From Clostridium sp. AM34-11AC (GTDB taxonomy: Bacteria > Bacillota > Clostridia > Lachnospirales > Lachnospiraceae): a DNA stretch of 64,000 nucleotides. This document shows positions 53,401 through 61,988 of the stretch, piece by piece; within the stretch, counting starts at the first letter, position 1; each line of letters opens with the position of its first letter. The notes under the pieces are model-generated. The model made no database searches. It was given only the letters and a program-made list of their open reading frames with translations, and was not told the origin of the DNA. Where the stretch lies: the NCBI RefSeq assembly GCF_003435375.1, contig NZ_QWGL01000006.1, positions 73,832-137,831 on the forward strand, in the 5' to 3' direction. The position numbers were made by a program, and so were the translations under genes.

Positions 53401-55284
53401 TTAGTTTCCGTTCACACGTCTCACTTTATTGATGTCAAGCTTATCTGTCGCGGCGGAATCGAATTCGATCGCAAACTGTACATTATCCGGAAGCGCCTTC
53501 TTCTTTAATACCTCAAAATACTGGGACGCGTCTTTAATGACGAGTCCTGTTGTATTCCAGTTATCGCCAGGCAGGATCCATACCTTTAAGTTTCCGACCT
53601 TCAGCTCATATGGAAGTTTCTGGGACACCCACTCGGTCTTTCCGTACTTGGCAAGGCAGTTATAGACATCTCCCATGGTCAGCTTTCCTGTGGATCCGTC
53701 GAAGAGATCTGTCTTCTCGTAGGTTGTTGTTCCGCCATTGTCATGAGCTTCCTGAAGAGTGTCCGCATTCAGTTTCAGGTTTCCTGAGTTCACGGCTGCT
53801 GCCTGCGTCGGCTGCGGATTTGCCTTTGTGGTCTCCACCGTTTCCTTAACTGCTGCTGTTGTCTCTTTCACAGAAGCTGCCGCAGATTCCTTCTCAGAGC
53901 TTCCTGTCGTCTCCTCTTCTGTATCTGCCTCAGTCTCATCCTCGGCAGCATCCGTCTCATCCTCGGCAGCGGTCTCATCCCCATATGGATTGTGGTCTAA
54001 AAGTTTTCCATCCACATCCGCATAACGGCCATCCGGAGTCGTATCATCCACCAGCATTCTGCCGTCATCCTCAAAATAGTATACCGCACCGTCAAGCTGC
54101 TGGTATCCCGTCACCGCACTGGCGTAGAGACGTCCCGCTGCCGGATTGAAGTAGTAGGAGCCGCCAGTCTCATCTGTATACCAGCCAAGTCTCCAGGAAC
54201 CATCTTTGTTCAGGCAGTATGTATAGTCGCCTCCGCTGATCACGCCCGCGTCATAGTTTGACGGAGCCAGCGCAAAGGCACGCTTATAATACTTGGAAGC
54301 GCCTTCCACGTCCCCTGCTTCCAGAAGTTCATCTGCCTTCGCGTAGGACTCGTCTGCAGCGGAGGAACGGTAGCTGTCCAGTTCTTCTTTATAACTTTTA
54401 TTTCCAGGTCTCATGGAAACTGCCTTCTCCCAGAATCCCAGGCAGGCATCCACATTCTCGAGTTCCAGATAATAGGAAGATGCGGAATTTAAAAATTCAT
54501 CAAGCTGGTCATCTGTCACCGTAGAATTCTGGTTTACGAACCGCTCAAGACCACTCTGGACGATACTCTCCGCCTCTTTTACTTTTCCTGCATCTACATA
54601 TACGCCGATCAGCATAGAGTATGCATCGATCCGGTCTGGCGCCTCATTGATCACAGCCTTTAAAGTCTCGATCGCCTGATCGTTCTTTCCTTCATCGTAG
54701 CAGTACTGTCCGTAGGCAACTCTTGCCTCCAGCAGGGCATTTTTAATACTTGCATCATTCTGATCTGCTTTCTGAAGAACTGACACTGCATTTTCATAAT
54801 CATCCATCATGGAATATGCTTCCGCAAGCTGCAGGGAATTCTCCGCGGTGACACCATCGAGTTCCTGAAGCTTTAAAAGCCACGGGATCGCTGTCTCGTA
54901 ATCCTCGTTGTCTGTCAGGACCTGGCAGATCGTGCGGACACAGTTATCCTGTTCTTTTTCCAGGGATGTATCCTTTGTCTTCTCATATCCCTGCTGCAGG
55001 ATCGACATAGCTTCATCGTACTCTTCATTTCCAATATAGGCTTTGGAAAGCTGGATATAGGCTTTGCTGTAATCCGGATCCAGTTCAATACATTTTAAAA
55101 GGGATTCGATGGCACTCTCGTAGTCCTCTTCCCCGACGTACTGGGATCCTTCCTTATAAAGATTCTCCGCTTCCGTCGAACTTGCCTGTGCCGCCTGAGT
55201 CGCATCGTTCACTGAAGCGTCTTTCTTGCCGCAGGCGGAACAAAGCACCACCGCTGTGGCCATAATCAAAAACCATTTTCTCAT
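53401..55284 (-). CDS. Tetratricopeptide repeat lipoprotein
   Basis: A 627-residue lipoprotein. The signal peptide ends in LCSAC with the lipidated cysteine at 18. Residues 40-350 are TPR repeats (for example ESLLKCIELDPDYSKAYIQLS and TLKAVINEAPDRIDAYSML). A beta segment with YYFNPAAGRLYASAV, an acidic Thr/Glu linker near 440-510 and a unique C-terminal domain follow. It probably scaffolds envelope complexes; the specific function is unknown. Confidence 0.8.
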   Translation of the reverse strand: MRKWFLIMATAVVLCSACGKKDASVNDATQAAQASSTEAENLYKEGSQYVGEEDYESAIESLLKCIELDPDYSKAYIQLSKAYIGNEEYDEAMSILQQGYEKTKDTSLEKEQDNCVRTICQVLTDNEDYETAIPWLLKLQELDGVTAENSLQLAEAYSMMDDYENAVSVLQKADQNDASIKNALLEARVAYGQYCYDEGKNDQAIETLKAVINEAPDRIDAYSMLIGVYVDAGKVKEAESIVQSGLERFVNQNSTVTDDQLDEFLNSASSYYLELENVDACLGFWEKAVSMRPGNKSYKEELDSYRSSAADESYAKADELLEAGDVEGASKYYKRAFALAPSNYDAGVISGGDYTYCLNKDGSWRLGWYTDETGGSYYFNPAAGRLYASAVTGYQQLDGAVYYFEDDGRMLVDDTTPDGRYADVDGKLLDHNPYGDETAAEDETDAAEDETEADTEEETTGSSEKESAAASVKETTAAVKETVETTKANPQPTQAAAVNSGNLKLNADTLQEAHDNGGTTTYEKTDLFDGSTGKLTMGDVYNCLAKYGKTEWVSQKLPYELKVGNLKVWILPGDNWNTTGLVIKDASQYFEVLKKKALPDNVQFAIEFDSAATDKLDINKVRRVNGN

Positions 55285-55452
55285 TCTAATTCCTCATTTT
55301 TTGCCGGAGTATTTTGTCATAGAGCAAAATTTTATCCGATTTGCAGTTTGTTTTTTATCCGGCTGATTTAAAGCTTACCAGTTTATAACTATACCATTTT
55401 TCTCTCTTTCTGTCCAGATGGAAGTCAGAGGAAAACTATGGCAGAATTTCGG

Positions 55453-55486
55453 CAAAAACAGGGACCAGCCATACAGCTGATCCCTG
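55453..55486 (-). terminator. Terminator of the EF-G paralogue gene
   Basis: CAGGGATCAGC pairs with GCTGGTCCCTG across TGTATG on the minus strand, followed by TTTTTG. It lies 41 bases after the stop. Confidence 0.85.
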
Positions 55487-55526
55487 CAGTCATCTTTTAT
55501 TCAGTTTTCACGAGGATCTTCAAAGC

Positions 55527-57626
55527 TTACGCCTCTACTTCTCCGCCTGCCGTTCTCGCTTCCACTTCCTTCTTCTGAACATCGCCAGGAGCCTGCTCAT
55601 AGCGGCTGAATTCGTAGGAGAATACGCCGATACCGCCGGTCATGGAGCGGAGGTCTGTGTTGTAGCCGAACATCTCGGACATCGGAACATCAGCAACGAT
55701 CTCCTGCTTTCCACCATGGAGAGAATTCATTCCGAGAACACGTCCTCTTCTTCTGTTTAAGTCACCCATAACATCTCCGGTAAACTTATCCGGAACAACG
55801 ACTTTTACGGAAGCGATCGGCTCTAAGAGAACCGGGTTGGCATCCATAAAGCCCTTCTTGAAGGCCAGGGTTGCAGCCATCTTGAAGGCCATCTCGGAGG
55901 AGTCAACCGGATGGTAGGAGCCATCGAGGAGCGTTGCCTTGATGCCGACTACCGGATAACCGGCTAACGGGCCCTTTGTACAGCATTCCTGTACGCCCTT
56001 TTCAACTGCCGGGAAGTAGTTCTTCGGAACTGCGCCGCCGAATACTTTTTCTTCAAAGATATAAGGTGTCTCGAGATCGCCGGACGGCTCGAAGGACATC
56101 TTAACGTCACCGAACTGTCCATGTCCACCGGACTGTTTCTTATAACGGCCAGGAGCCTCCACTTTCTTGCGGATCGTCTCGCGGAACGCGAATTTCGGTT
56201 TGGAGAGTTCCACATCGACTTTGTAACGGCCCAGAAGCTTGCTGACGGTAACTTCAAGCTGCTGATCACCGATTCCGTAGAGTAAGCTCTGGCGGTTCTC
56301 GGTATCGTTCACAACGCGGAGTGTCAGGTCCTCTTCCATCATTCTCGCGAGTGCGCTGGAGATCTTGTCCTCGTCGCCCTTTGTCTTTGCAGCAAAGCGC
56401 ATGTATGTATACGGGGTGGAGATCTTCGGTTTGTGGTATACGATCGGAGCAGATCTTAAAGCGATCGTATCGCCTGTCTGTGTCACGGAGAGCTTCGCAA
56501 CGGCACCGATATCACCGGCCTTCAGCTCCGGAACCTCGATCACGTCCTTACCTCTTAACACATAGACTTTCGCGATCTTCTCTTCTGCGTCCTTATTTAC
56601 ATTGTAGAGAGTGCTGTCCGGTTTTAATGTGCCGGTGCAGACCTTCATCAAGGAATATTTTCCGATAAACGGGTCAACGATGGTCTTGAATACTCTTGCG
56701 GAGAGGGAAACCTCATCGTTGTATTTTGCGGTAAAGTGCTCGCCGTTTGATACGTCAACGCCGACACACTCGCCCTTATCCGGTGACGGGAAGTAGCGGT
56801 CGATAGCATTTAATAATGCGTTGAAGCCCTGGCAATTGATGCCGGAACCCATCATGACCGGAACAATAGAACCGTCGCATACGTGGGTCTGTACTGCGGT
56901 GTAAATCTCATCCTGTGTAAACTCTTCGCCGGAGAAGTAACGCTCCATGTACTCTTCGCTTGTCTCGGCAACAGCTTCGATCAGGGCGTCGCGGATAATT
57001 CCGAGGTTCTTCTTTATGTACTCCGGGATCTCGCAGTCCTCATAGTCGGACAGGTTTGTGAAGCGGCGGCCCTGCATTTTAACTGCGTTTACGAAGCCGA
57101 CGAACTTCTCGTTCTCACGGATCGGTACCTGGAACGGAGCGATCTTTCTTCCGAACTTCTTCTCAAGTTTTAAGATCAGTTCACGGAAGGACGCGTGGTC
57201 ATCATCCATGTTTGTTACAAATATGATTCTCGGGAGTTTATATTCTTCACACAGATCCCATGCTTTTTCTGTACCAACTTCAATTCCTGCCTTACAGTTT
57301 ACGACGATGATCGCTGCGTCAGCGGCGCTGACTGCCTCTTCCACCTCGCCTACGAAGTCGAAATAGCCCGGAGTGTCAAGAAGGTTGATCTTGATCTTTC
57401 CCTCGGCACCTTCGTACTCGATCGGAACCATCGTAGTGGAGATCGAGAACTGTCTCTTGATCTCTTCTTTGTCGTAGTCACTGATCGTATTGCCGTCAGC
57501 AACTTTGCCCATTCTCTTTGTAACGCCGGTCAGATAAGCCAGTGCCTCGGCTACCGTCGTCTTACCGGCGCCGCCGTGGCCTAAAAGTACAACATTTCGG
57601 ATCTGTTTTGTTCCATAAATATCCAT
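55527..57626 (-). CDS. Elongation factor G-like GTPase (EF-G paralogue)
   Basis: 699 residues from ATG 57626 (GGGAGG upstream). Its G1 motif is GHGGAGKT (residues 16-23), not the GHIDAGKT of canonical EF-G; DTPGYFDF is G3 and TNMDDDHA replaces NKMD at G4. The domain II-V architecture is complete. Such paralogues, common in Clostridia, may act in recycling, stress or as EF-G2; they cannot be taken as the main translocase. Confidence 0.88.
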   Translation of the reverse strand: MDIYGTKQIRNVVLLGHGGAGKTTVAEALAYLTGVTKRMGKVADGNTISDYDKEEIKRQFSISTTMVPIEYEGAEGKIKINLLDTPGYFDFVGEVEEAVSAADAAIIVVNCKAGIEVGTEKAWDLCEEYKLPRIIFVTNMDDDHASFRELILKLEKKFGRKIAPFQVPIRENEKFVGFVNAVKMQGRRFTNLSDYEDCEIPEYIKKNLGIIRDALIEAVAETSEEYMERYFSGEEFTQDEIYTAVQTHVCDGSIVPVMMGSGINCQGFNALLNAIDRYFPSPDKGECVGVDVSNGEHFTAKYNDEVSLSARVFKTIVDPFIGKYSLMKVCTGTLKPDSTLYNVNKDAEEKIAKVYVLRGKDVIEVPELKAGDIGAVAKLSVTQTGDTIALRSAPIVYHKPKISTPYTYMRFAAKTKGDEDKISSALARMMEEDLTLRVVNDTENRQSLLYGIGDQQLEVTVSKLLGRYKVDVELSKPKFAFRETIRKKVEAPGRYKKQSGGHGQFGDVKMSFEPSGDLETPYIFEEKVFGGAVPKNYFPAVEKGVQECCTKGPLAGYPVVGIKATLLDGSYHPVDSSEMAFKMAATLAFKKGFMDANPVLLEPIASVKVVVPDKFTGDVMGDLNRRRGRVLGMNSLHGGKQEIVADVPMSEMFGYNTDLRSMTGGIGVFSYEFSRYEQAPGDVQKKEVEARTAGGEVEA

Positions 57627-57727
57627 ATGAATCCCTCCCGTATATGTTTTTTTGCCATTTTTCAAAAGACTTCCGCAAATTACGGAGTTCAGATGTTTTG
57701 GCTATACTGCTTATTGCCTATGGTCAT

Positions 57728-57756
57728 ATTTTACCAAAACTTTTCGAATTTTTCAA
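57728..57756 (-). promoter_or_regulatory. Promoter of the EF-G paralogue
   Basis: TTGAAA (57751-57756), 17 bases, TAAAAT (57728-57733) on the minus strand. It lies in a divergent 431-base gap that holds this promoter, the tyrA promoter and no gene; the middle is AT-rich without other recognisable features. Confidence 0.7.
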
Positions 57757-58002
57757 GCTAAATATCGAAATTGCACAAAATATTTTCTGTCATTTTTTGA
57801 TTGTGGTGGAAAATATGGGCGTTTCAAACGAAAATCTATTAAAAATTGACATCCGCATTCTATTTTTGTAAATTTTTCCGGCAGACACAGATCTTTCTTC
57901 TTCTCTTTTCTCTGTTTTGTAGGCTGACATGCGACGCACACCCACAGATTTGCAGATCATGGCAATGTTCGATTTATCACTTTAAAGTATTGATTTTTCT
58001 TG

Positions 58003-58031
58003 TTGACATTCACATCCCTGTGTTATAAAAT
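58003..58031 (+). promoter_or_regulatory. Promoter of tyrA-aroA
   Basis: TTGACA (58003-58008), 17 bases, TAAAAT (58026-58031). The start is about 20 bases before the ribosome binding site AAAGGAGG, so there is no long leader and no room for an attenuator. Confidence 0.75.
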
Positions 58032-58057
58032 CGAAGGGACAAAGGAGGAGTTGTACA

Positions 58058-59152
58058 ATGTCTGATTCTACATTTGGTTTTATCGGCCTTGGCCTGATCG
58101 GCGGATCCATCGCCAGAGGCCTTCGCCGTGCGAATAAAGATATTACGATCATGGCGTACATGCGGACCCGCTCAAAGCTTGAGCAGGCAAAAGCGGACGG
58201 GACCATCGACATGATCCTTGACGGGATCGATGAGACACTCTCCGCATGTGACGTTATTTTTCTCTGCACCCCTGTAGAATACAACGCGGTATACCTCGAA
58301 AAGGTACGCCCGTTTCTGAAACCTGGTGCGCTGATCACTGATATCGGAAGCACGAAGACAGACATCCATCAGGCGGTGGAACGTCTGGGTTACGAGGATG
58401 TGTTTGTCGGCGGCCATCCGATGGCGGGTTCTGAAAAGACCGGCTATGAGAGCTCTACGGACCATCTTCTGGAGAATGCCTACTACATTATTACACCCAC
58501 AAAAAAATCCACACCGGAGCAGATCGACCGGATCCGTCAGGTTGCCCTGGGCATCGGTGCTCTTCCCATCGTTCTCGACTACCATGAGCACGATTTTTCC
58601 GTCGCGGCCATCAGCCATCTGCCGCACCTTGTGGCATCCAGCCTCGTCAATCTTGTCCATGACAACGATTCAAAGGATGAGATCATGAAGCGGCTGGCCG
58701 CAGGAGGTTTTAAGGATATCACGCGTATCGCCTCCTCCTCCCCTGTCATGTGGGAGCAGATCTGCATGACGAACACAGAAAATATTCTGGTGCTCTTAAA
58801 GCGGTATATCACTTCCCTGGAATCCATTTGCGACACGCTGGAAAACCATAACGGTGACGCGATCTACAAGATGTTCGAGGAATCAGGCAAATACCGTTCC
58901 ACATTCCCGAACCGCGGACAGGGTCCCATCGAGCGGGATTACTCCTTCTGTGTGGATGTTTTGGATGAGCCGGGATCTATTTCTGTCCTCTCTGCGATCC
59001 TTGCCGCGAAGGGAATCAGTGTTAAGAATATAGGTATCAATCACAGCCGCGAGGAAGGTGAAGGGGCGCTCCGGATTTCTTTCTATAAGGAGGATAAGAA
59101 GAATGAGGCAGCGGAGCTTTTGCGAAGCCATAACTATGTGCTGACAAAGTAA
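58058..59152 (+). CDS. tyrA: Prephenate dehydrogenase
   Basis: 364 residues. GFIGLGLIGGSIARGLR is the NAD-binding motif (G10, G12, G15), and GGHPMAGSEKTGYESS is the prephenate site. A C-terminal ACT-like domain (DEPGSISVLSAILAAKGISVKNIGI) points to feedback control by an aromatic amino acid. It converts prephenate to hydroxyphenylpyruvate for tyrosine. It lies 135 bases upstream of aroA. Confidence 0.95.
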   Translation: MSDSTFGFIGLGLIGGSIARGLRRANKDITIMAYMRTRSKLEQAKADGTIDMILDGIDETLSACDVIFLCTPVEYNAVYLEKVRPFLKPGALITDIGSTKTDIHQAVERLGYEDVFVGGHPMAGSEKTGYESSTDHLLENAYYIITPTKKSTPEQIDRIRQVALGIGALPIVLDYHEHDFSVAAISHLPHLVASSLVNLVHDNDSKDEIMKRLAAGGFKDITRIASSSPVMWEQICMTNTENILVLLKRYITSLESICDTLENHNGDAIYKMFEESGKYRSTFPNRGQGPIERDYSFCVDVLDEPGSISVLSAILAAKGISVKNIGINHSREEGEGALRISFYKEDKKNEAAELLRSHNYVLTK

Positions 59153-59287
59153 GACTTATAGTTTCATTCAGGTATGCGCCAGCATATTCCGATACCGCAT
59201 GACCGCCTGTTATACGCGGACTGCTACGTCAAAATGCATACCAGTTTTTTATCAGATCGTATTAAACGCAAATTACGAGGAATTTAT

Positions 59288-60565
59288 ATGAAATTACATA
59301 AAGCAGACCATGTCCGGGGTGAGATCACGGTCCCGGGCGATAAATCCATCTCCCACCGCAGTGTCATGTTCGGATCCATTGCGAAGGGAACTACAGAGAT
59401 CCATAACTTTCTGGATGGCGCTGACTGCCTCTCCACCATCGGCTGTTTCCGCCGCATGGGAATCGATATCGAAAATAAGAATGGTGTTGTCACTGTCCAA
59501 GGAAAGGGCATGCACGGACTGGCTGCCCCTGCCGAGACCCTGGACTGCGGCAACTCCGGAACCACCACAAGACTCATCTCCGGTATTCTCGCGCCGCAGA
59601 ATTTCGACGTGACGCTGACCGGTGACGAATCCATCCAGAAACGTCCGATGAAGCGCATTATCGAGCCGTTATCCATGATGGGAGCTGATATCAAGAGTGT
59701 CCGCGGAAATGACTGTGCGCCGCTCAGGATCTGCGGAAAACCGCTTGCAGGGATCCATTACACTTCCAAAGTCGCATCTGCCCAGGTAAAATCTTCAATC
59801 CTGTTGGCCGGACTCTACGCAGACGGGCTCACAAGTATCACGGAGCCGCAGGTCTCCAGAAATCATACGGAACTGATGCTGAAGTTTTTCGGCGCAGAGC
59901 TGGAATCAAAAGGAACTACCGTTACGATCTGGCCGGCAACGGAGCTTTTTGGAAACCGGATCGATGTGCCGGGAGATATCTCCTCTTCCGTCTATTTTGT
60001 GGCAGCAGGCCTGATTCTGCCAAATTCCGAAGTTCTTATTAAGAATGTAGGCATCAACCCGACAAGAGCCGGACTCATCAAGGTCTGTGAGGCTATGGGC
60101 GCTGATCTCACCCTGTTAAACGAGGATCACGAGAACGCAGAGCCGACAGCCGACCTTCTGGTCCGCACAAGTTCCTTAAGGGGCTGCGTCATAGAGGGCG
60201 ATATCATCCCGACTCTCATCGACGAGCTTCCGACCATCGCCATGATGGCATGTTTCGCCGAGGGGACCACGGTCATCCGCGATGCCGCTGAGTTAAAAGT
60301 CAAAGAATCCAACCGTATCGCCATCATGGTCGAAAACCTGCGCGCCATGGGCGCCGATGTGGAGGAGACTGAGGATGGCATGATCATCCACGGCGGAAAA
60401 CCGCTCCACGGTGCCGTCGTCGACAGTCACAAGGATCACCGCATCGCCATGACCTTCGCCGTAGCTGCCCTCGCTGCGGACGGGGAGACTGAGATCATTG
60501 ATGCGGACTGCGTGGATATCTCTTATCCGGCGTTTTATGAGGAGTTGGAAAAACTTACAAAATAG
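59288..60565 (+). CDS. aroA: 3-phosphoshikimate 1-carboxyvinyltransferase (EPSP synthase)
   Basis: 425 residues from ATG 59288, which has GAGGA seven bases upstream; an earlier in-frame ATG gives an extra N-terminus with no family match. PGDKSISHR (K19, S20, R24), GNSGTTTRL and the KRPMKRII PEP/shikimate site are complete. It makes EPSP in the shikimate pathway, upstream of the prephenate used by TyrA. Confidence 0.96.
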   Translation: MKLHKADHVRGEITVPGDKSISHRSVMFGSIAKGTTEIHNFLDGADCLSTIGCFRRMGIDIENKNGVVTVQGKGMHGLAAPAETLDCGNSGTTTRLISGILAPQNFDVTLTGDESIQKRPMKRIIEPLSMMGADIKSVRGNDCAPLRICGKPLAGIHYTSKVASAQVKSSILLAGLYADGLTSITEPQVSRNHTELMLKFFGAELESKGTTVTIWPATELFGNRIDVPGDISSSVYFVAAGLILPNSEVLIKNVGINPTRAGLIKVCEAMGADLTLLNEDHENAEPTADLLVRTSSLRGCVIEGDIIPTLIDELPTIAMMACFAEGTTVIRDAAELKVKESNRIAIMVENLRAMGADVEETEDGMIIHGGKPLHGAVVDSHKDHRIAMTFAVAALAADGETEIIDADCVDISYPAFYEELEKLTK

Positions 60566-60611
60566 TAAAAAGCCGTCCATTCCAAACAGCTTTCATCTTC
60601 ACGTAGAACAA

Positions 60612-60643
60612 CAAAAACCCTTGATTTCTCAAGGGTTTTTTAC
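60612..60643. terminator. Bidirectional terminator after aroA
   Basis: AAACCCTTGA pairs with TCAAGGGTTT across three to four bases, with T tracts on both strands (TTTTTT plus, TTTTTG minus). It can end aroA transcription and, on the minus strand, the former tRNA transcript. Confidence 0.8.
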
Positions 60644-60645
60644 TC

Positions 60646-60687
60646 AGCTCCCGGCCGGACTCGAACCGGAGACCTACGCATTACGAA
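60646..60687 (-). tRNA. 3' fragment of a tRNA gene, probably tRNA-Thr(CGT), attachment-site remnant
   Basis: On the minus strand the sequence reads anticodon loop TTCGTAA, stem TGCGT, variable AGGTC, then the T arm with loop TTCGAGT and acceptor strand CGGGAGC, without a genomic CCA. The anticodon CGT and the TTCGTAA-stem-AGGT pattern match Firmicute tRNA-Thr. Bases to the right do not form the 5' half. It is thus a truncated gene; the junction coincides with the start of phage genes. Confidence 0.7.
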
Positions 60688-60803
60688 AATTTATTTTTTC
60701 ATTTTGGCATTTCCACGACATGCGAAAAAGTGAGATTTTAAGCCACTTTCCGAGGTTTAGCCTTTATTACTCTGCAATGTTTTTTGCCCTTTTTTATTCA
60801 TCG

Positions 60804-60859
60804 TAGTAGACAAATAGTAGACAAAGTACTGTATTGGTACATCGTACCTATTTGTCTAC
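60804..60859. repeat. TAGTAGACAAA direct repeats and inverted copy near the attachment site
   Basis: An 11-bp unit TAGTAGACAAA occurs in tandem at 60804-60814 and 60815-60825, and the complement TTTGTCTAC at 60851-60859 overlaps the endolysin stop. A palindrome GGTAC-ATC-GTACC (60836-60848) lies between. The arrangement is like arm-type integrase binding sites. Confidence 0.5.
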
Positions 60860-61588
60860 ATGCCACACTTCCATCGCCCCGTTCGATCTGCTGTGCCAGC
60901 ACGCCCCCTGTAGCTCTCCATCTTCCTGAAGATAGTACCAGTCTCCGGAGCCATCAGCCGGATCCACCTGCTTTGTGTCTGGGTTCCAGCGGTGCCAGCC
61001 CGTCCTGACGTAACCGGATGCCCCGAAGAGATAATGATGATGGTTGATCAGACGCCAGTCCGATGCTACCCAAGATCCGTCCTCGTTCTGCCACCACCAG
61101 CCGTGAGCGTCATGTTGCCAGCCCGGAGTGATGGTCTTTCTCTCTTCCTTTGGCCACGTCTTCATGAACTGCTCCGGGGTCTTGTAAATCTTCTTGATTC
61201 CACTCGTTGATGATCCCCAGTCGGGGAGCTGGAAGTGAGGTCTATCCGTAAGACTCTTCCAGTTTCCACCCCATTCCAAGCCGATAGATACTCCGATCGC
61301 GCCGACCTTGGAAAAGAATCCATCTTTATCATAATAGGCACCGCAGCCATCGGCTCTGTAAATATCAAACGCCACTCCCCACTGATGATAGCTGCTATAG
61401 CTGCTGCCCTTTGCATTCGTGACGATCTTACCCGGCTTCGTTCTCCCCTGTGCGTACAGGGCATCCTGCTCTGCAGTCGTCCGGAGTGTTTCTCCAATTT
61501 TAATCTGTAATCCCTGATCAGCACATTTACGGATCAGCTCCGCGGCCAGCGCCTGGAGTCGCGGATGGCATAAGGTAATGTCTCTCAT
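60848..61588 (-). CDS. Phage endolysin, M15-family L-Ala-D-Glu peptidase with C-terminal wall-binding repeats
   Basis: 246 residues. The peptidase domain has zinc ligands H68, D75 and H118 (SYHQWGVAFD and DRPHFQLP), close to Ply500/CwlK-type enzymes. From about residue 155 there are aromatic repeats (GWWWQNEDGSWVASDW, GWHRWNP, DWYYLQEDGELQG) like choline/cell-wall-binding modules. It cuts peptidoglycan at lysis after the holin opens the membrane. No signal peptide is present, as expected. Confidence 0.9.
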   Translation of the reverse strand: MRDITLCHPRLQALAAELIRKCADQGLQIKIGETLRTTAEQDALYAQGRTKPGKIVTNAKGSSYSSYHQWGVAFDIYRADGCGAYYDKDGFFSKVGAIGVSIGLEWGGNWKSLTDRPHFQLPDWGSSTSGIKKIYKTPEQFMKTWPKEERKTITPGWQHDAHGWWWQNEDGSWVASDWRLINHHHYLFGASGYVRTGWHRWNPDTKQVDPADGSGDWYYLQEDGELQGACWHSRSNGAMEVWHVDK

Positions 61589-61667
61589 AGTCTTGTCCTC
61601 TTTTCTTTATGAGTATGAAAAAAGATCAGGATATGTTTTCCTGATCAAAGTTTAATTTTCTGGTATC

Positions 61668-61696
61668 TTGCAATCTTATTCTGCATATGCTATAAT
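61668..61696 (+). promoter_or_regulatory. Promoter of the putative antitoxin RNA
   Basis: TTGCAA (61668-61673), 17 bases, perfect TATAAT (61691-61696) on the plus strand, against the direction of all surrounding phage genes. Confidence 0.75.
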
Positions 61697-61702
61697 GCCG
61701 TT

Positions 61703-61778
61703 AGGCTAAGAGAAATGATTGCATCCAAGTTATGCAACAACGAAAACCCCAGGGAGTCGCGATCCCTGGGGTTTTCTA
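61703..61778 (+). ncRNA. Putative antisense antitoxin RNA (Fst/par RNA II-like)
   Basis: About 75 bases between a strong promoter and a strong terminator, with no ribosome binding site or reading frame of note. Its first hairpin is TTGCAT-CCAAGTT-ATGCAA (61719-61737). Bases 61725-61736 (CCAAGTTATGCA) can pair over 12 positions, one G-U, with the region around the start codon of the 29-residue peptide on the opposite strand. Its 3' end is also complementary to the peptide transcript through the shared terminator. Function is inferred from architecture. Confidence 0.65.
61743..61775. terminator. Bidirectional terminator shared by toxin mRNA and antisense RNA
   Basis: AAAACCCCAGGGA pairs with TCCCTGGGGTTTT across GTCGCGA, with T tracts on both strands. 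It lies at the meeting point of the two convergent transcripts. Confidence 0.85.
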
Positions 61779-61821
61779 TTCCATTGTGGTATGGTGGCTT
61801 ATTCCATAGGCTGATTACCGA

Positions 61822-61911
61822 CTACTTATTTCTATCCAACCATTTGCAGATGAGATGGCTAATCACACCTGCCATGATAGAAACAATAAGAGAAATAACT
61901 ACATCTCCCAA
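61822..61911 (-). CDS. Putative type I toxin peptide (Fst/TxpA-like)
   Basis: 29 residues starting at TTG (61909-61911): GDVVISLIVSIMAGVISHL then ICKWLDRNK. It is a single hydrophobic helix with a charged C-terminus, the pattern of Fst and related membrane toxins. GGGAGG (61920-61925) sits eight bases ahead of the start. GCCTCC in the leader (61942-61947) can pair with the ribosome binding site. It has its own promoter and lies between endolysin and holin. A holin-like role is an alternative. Confidence 0.65.
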   Translation of the reverse strand: MGDVVISLIVSIMAGVISHLICKWLDRNK

Positions 61912-61959
61912 GCTATGCACCTCCCTTCCGTACCAGGTATAGGAGGCGATAACATTGGC

Positions 61960-61988
61960 ATTATAACACACGAATCTGTTTCATTCTA
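61960..61988 (-). promoter_or_regulatory. Extended -10 promoter of the toxin peptide
   Basis: TGT-TATAAT on the minus strand (-10 at 61960-61965), a perfect -10 with the TGN extension; the -35 (TAGAAT, 61983-61988) is poor. The start would be near 61953, giving a leader of about 42 bases. Confidence 0.65.

Noticed and set aside
60646..60800. A complete functional tRNA gene
   Set aside because: Only the 3' part from the anticodon loop is present; the bases to the right are AT-rich and cannot form the D arm or the acceptor partner.
61715..61942. A 75-codon plus-strand frame across the toxin locus
   Set aside because: It crosses a strong terminator, lies antisense to the toxin peptide, has no ribosome binding site and no familiar sequence.
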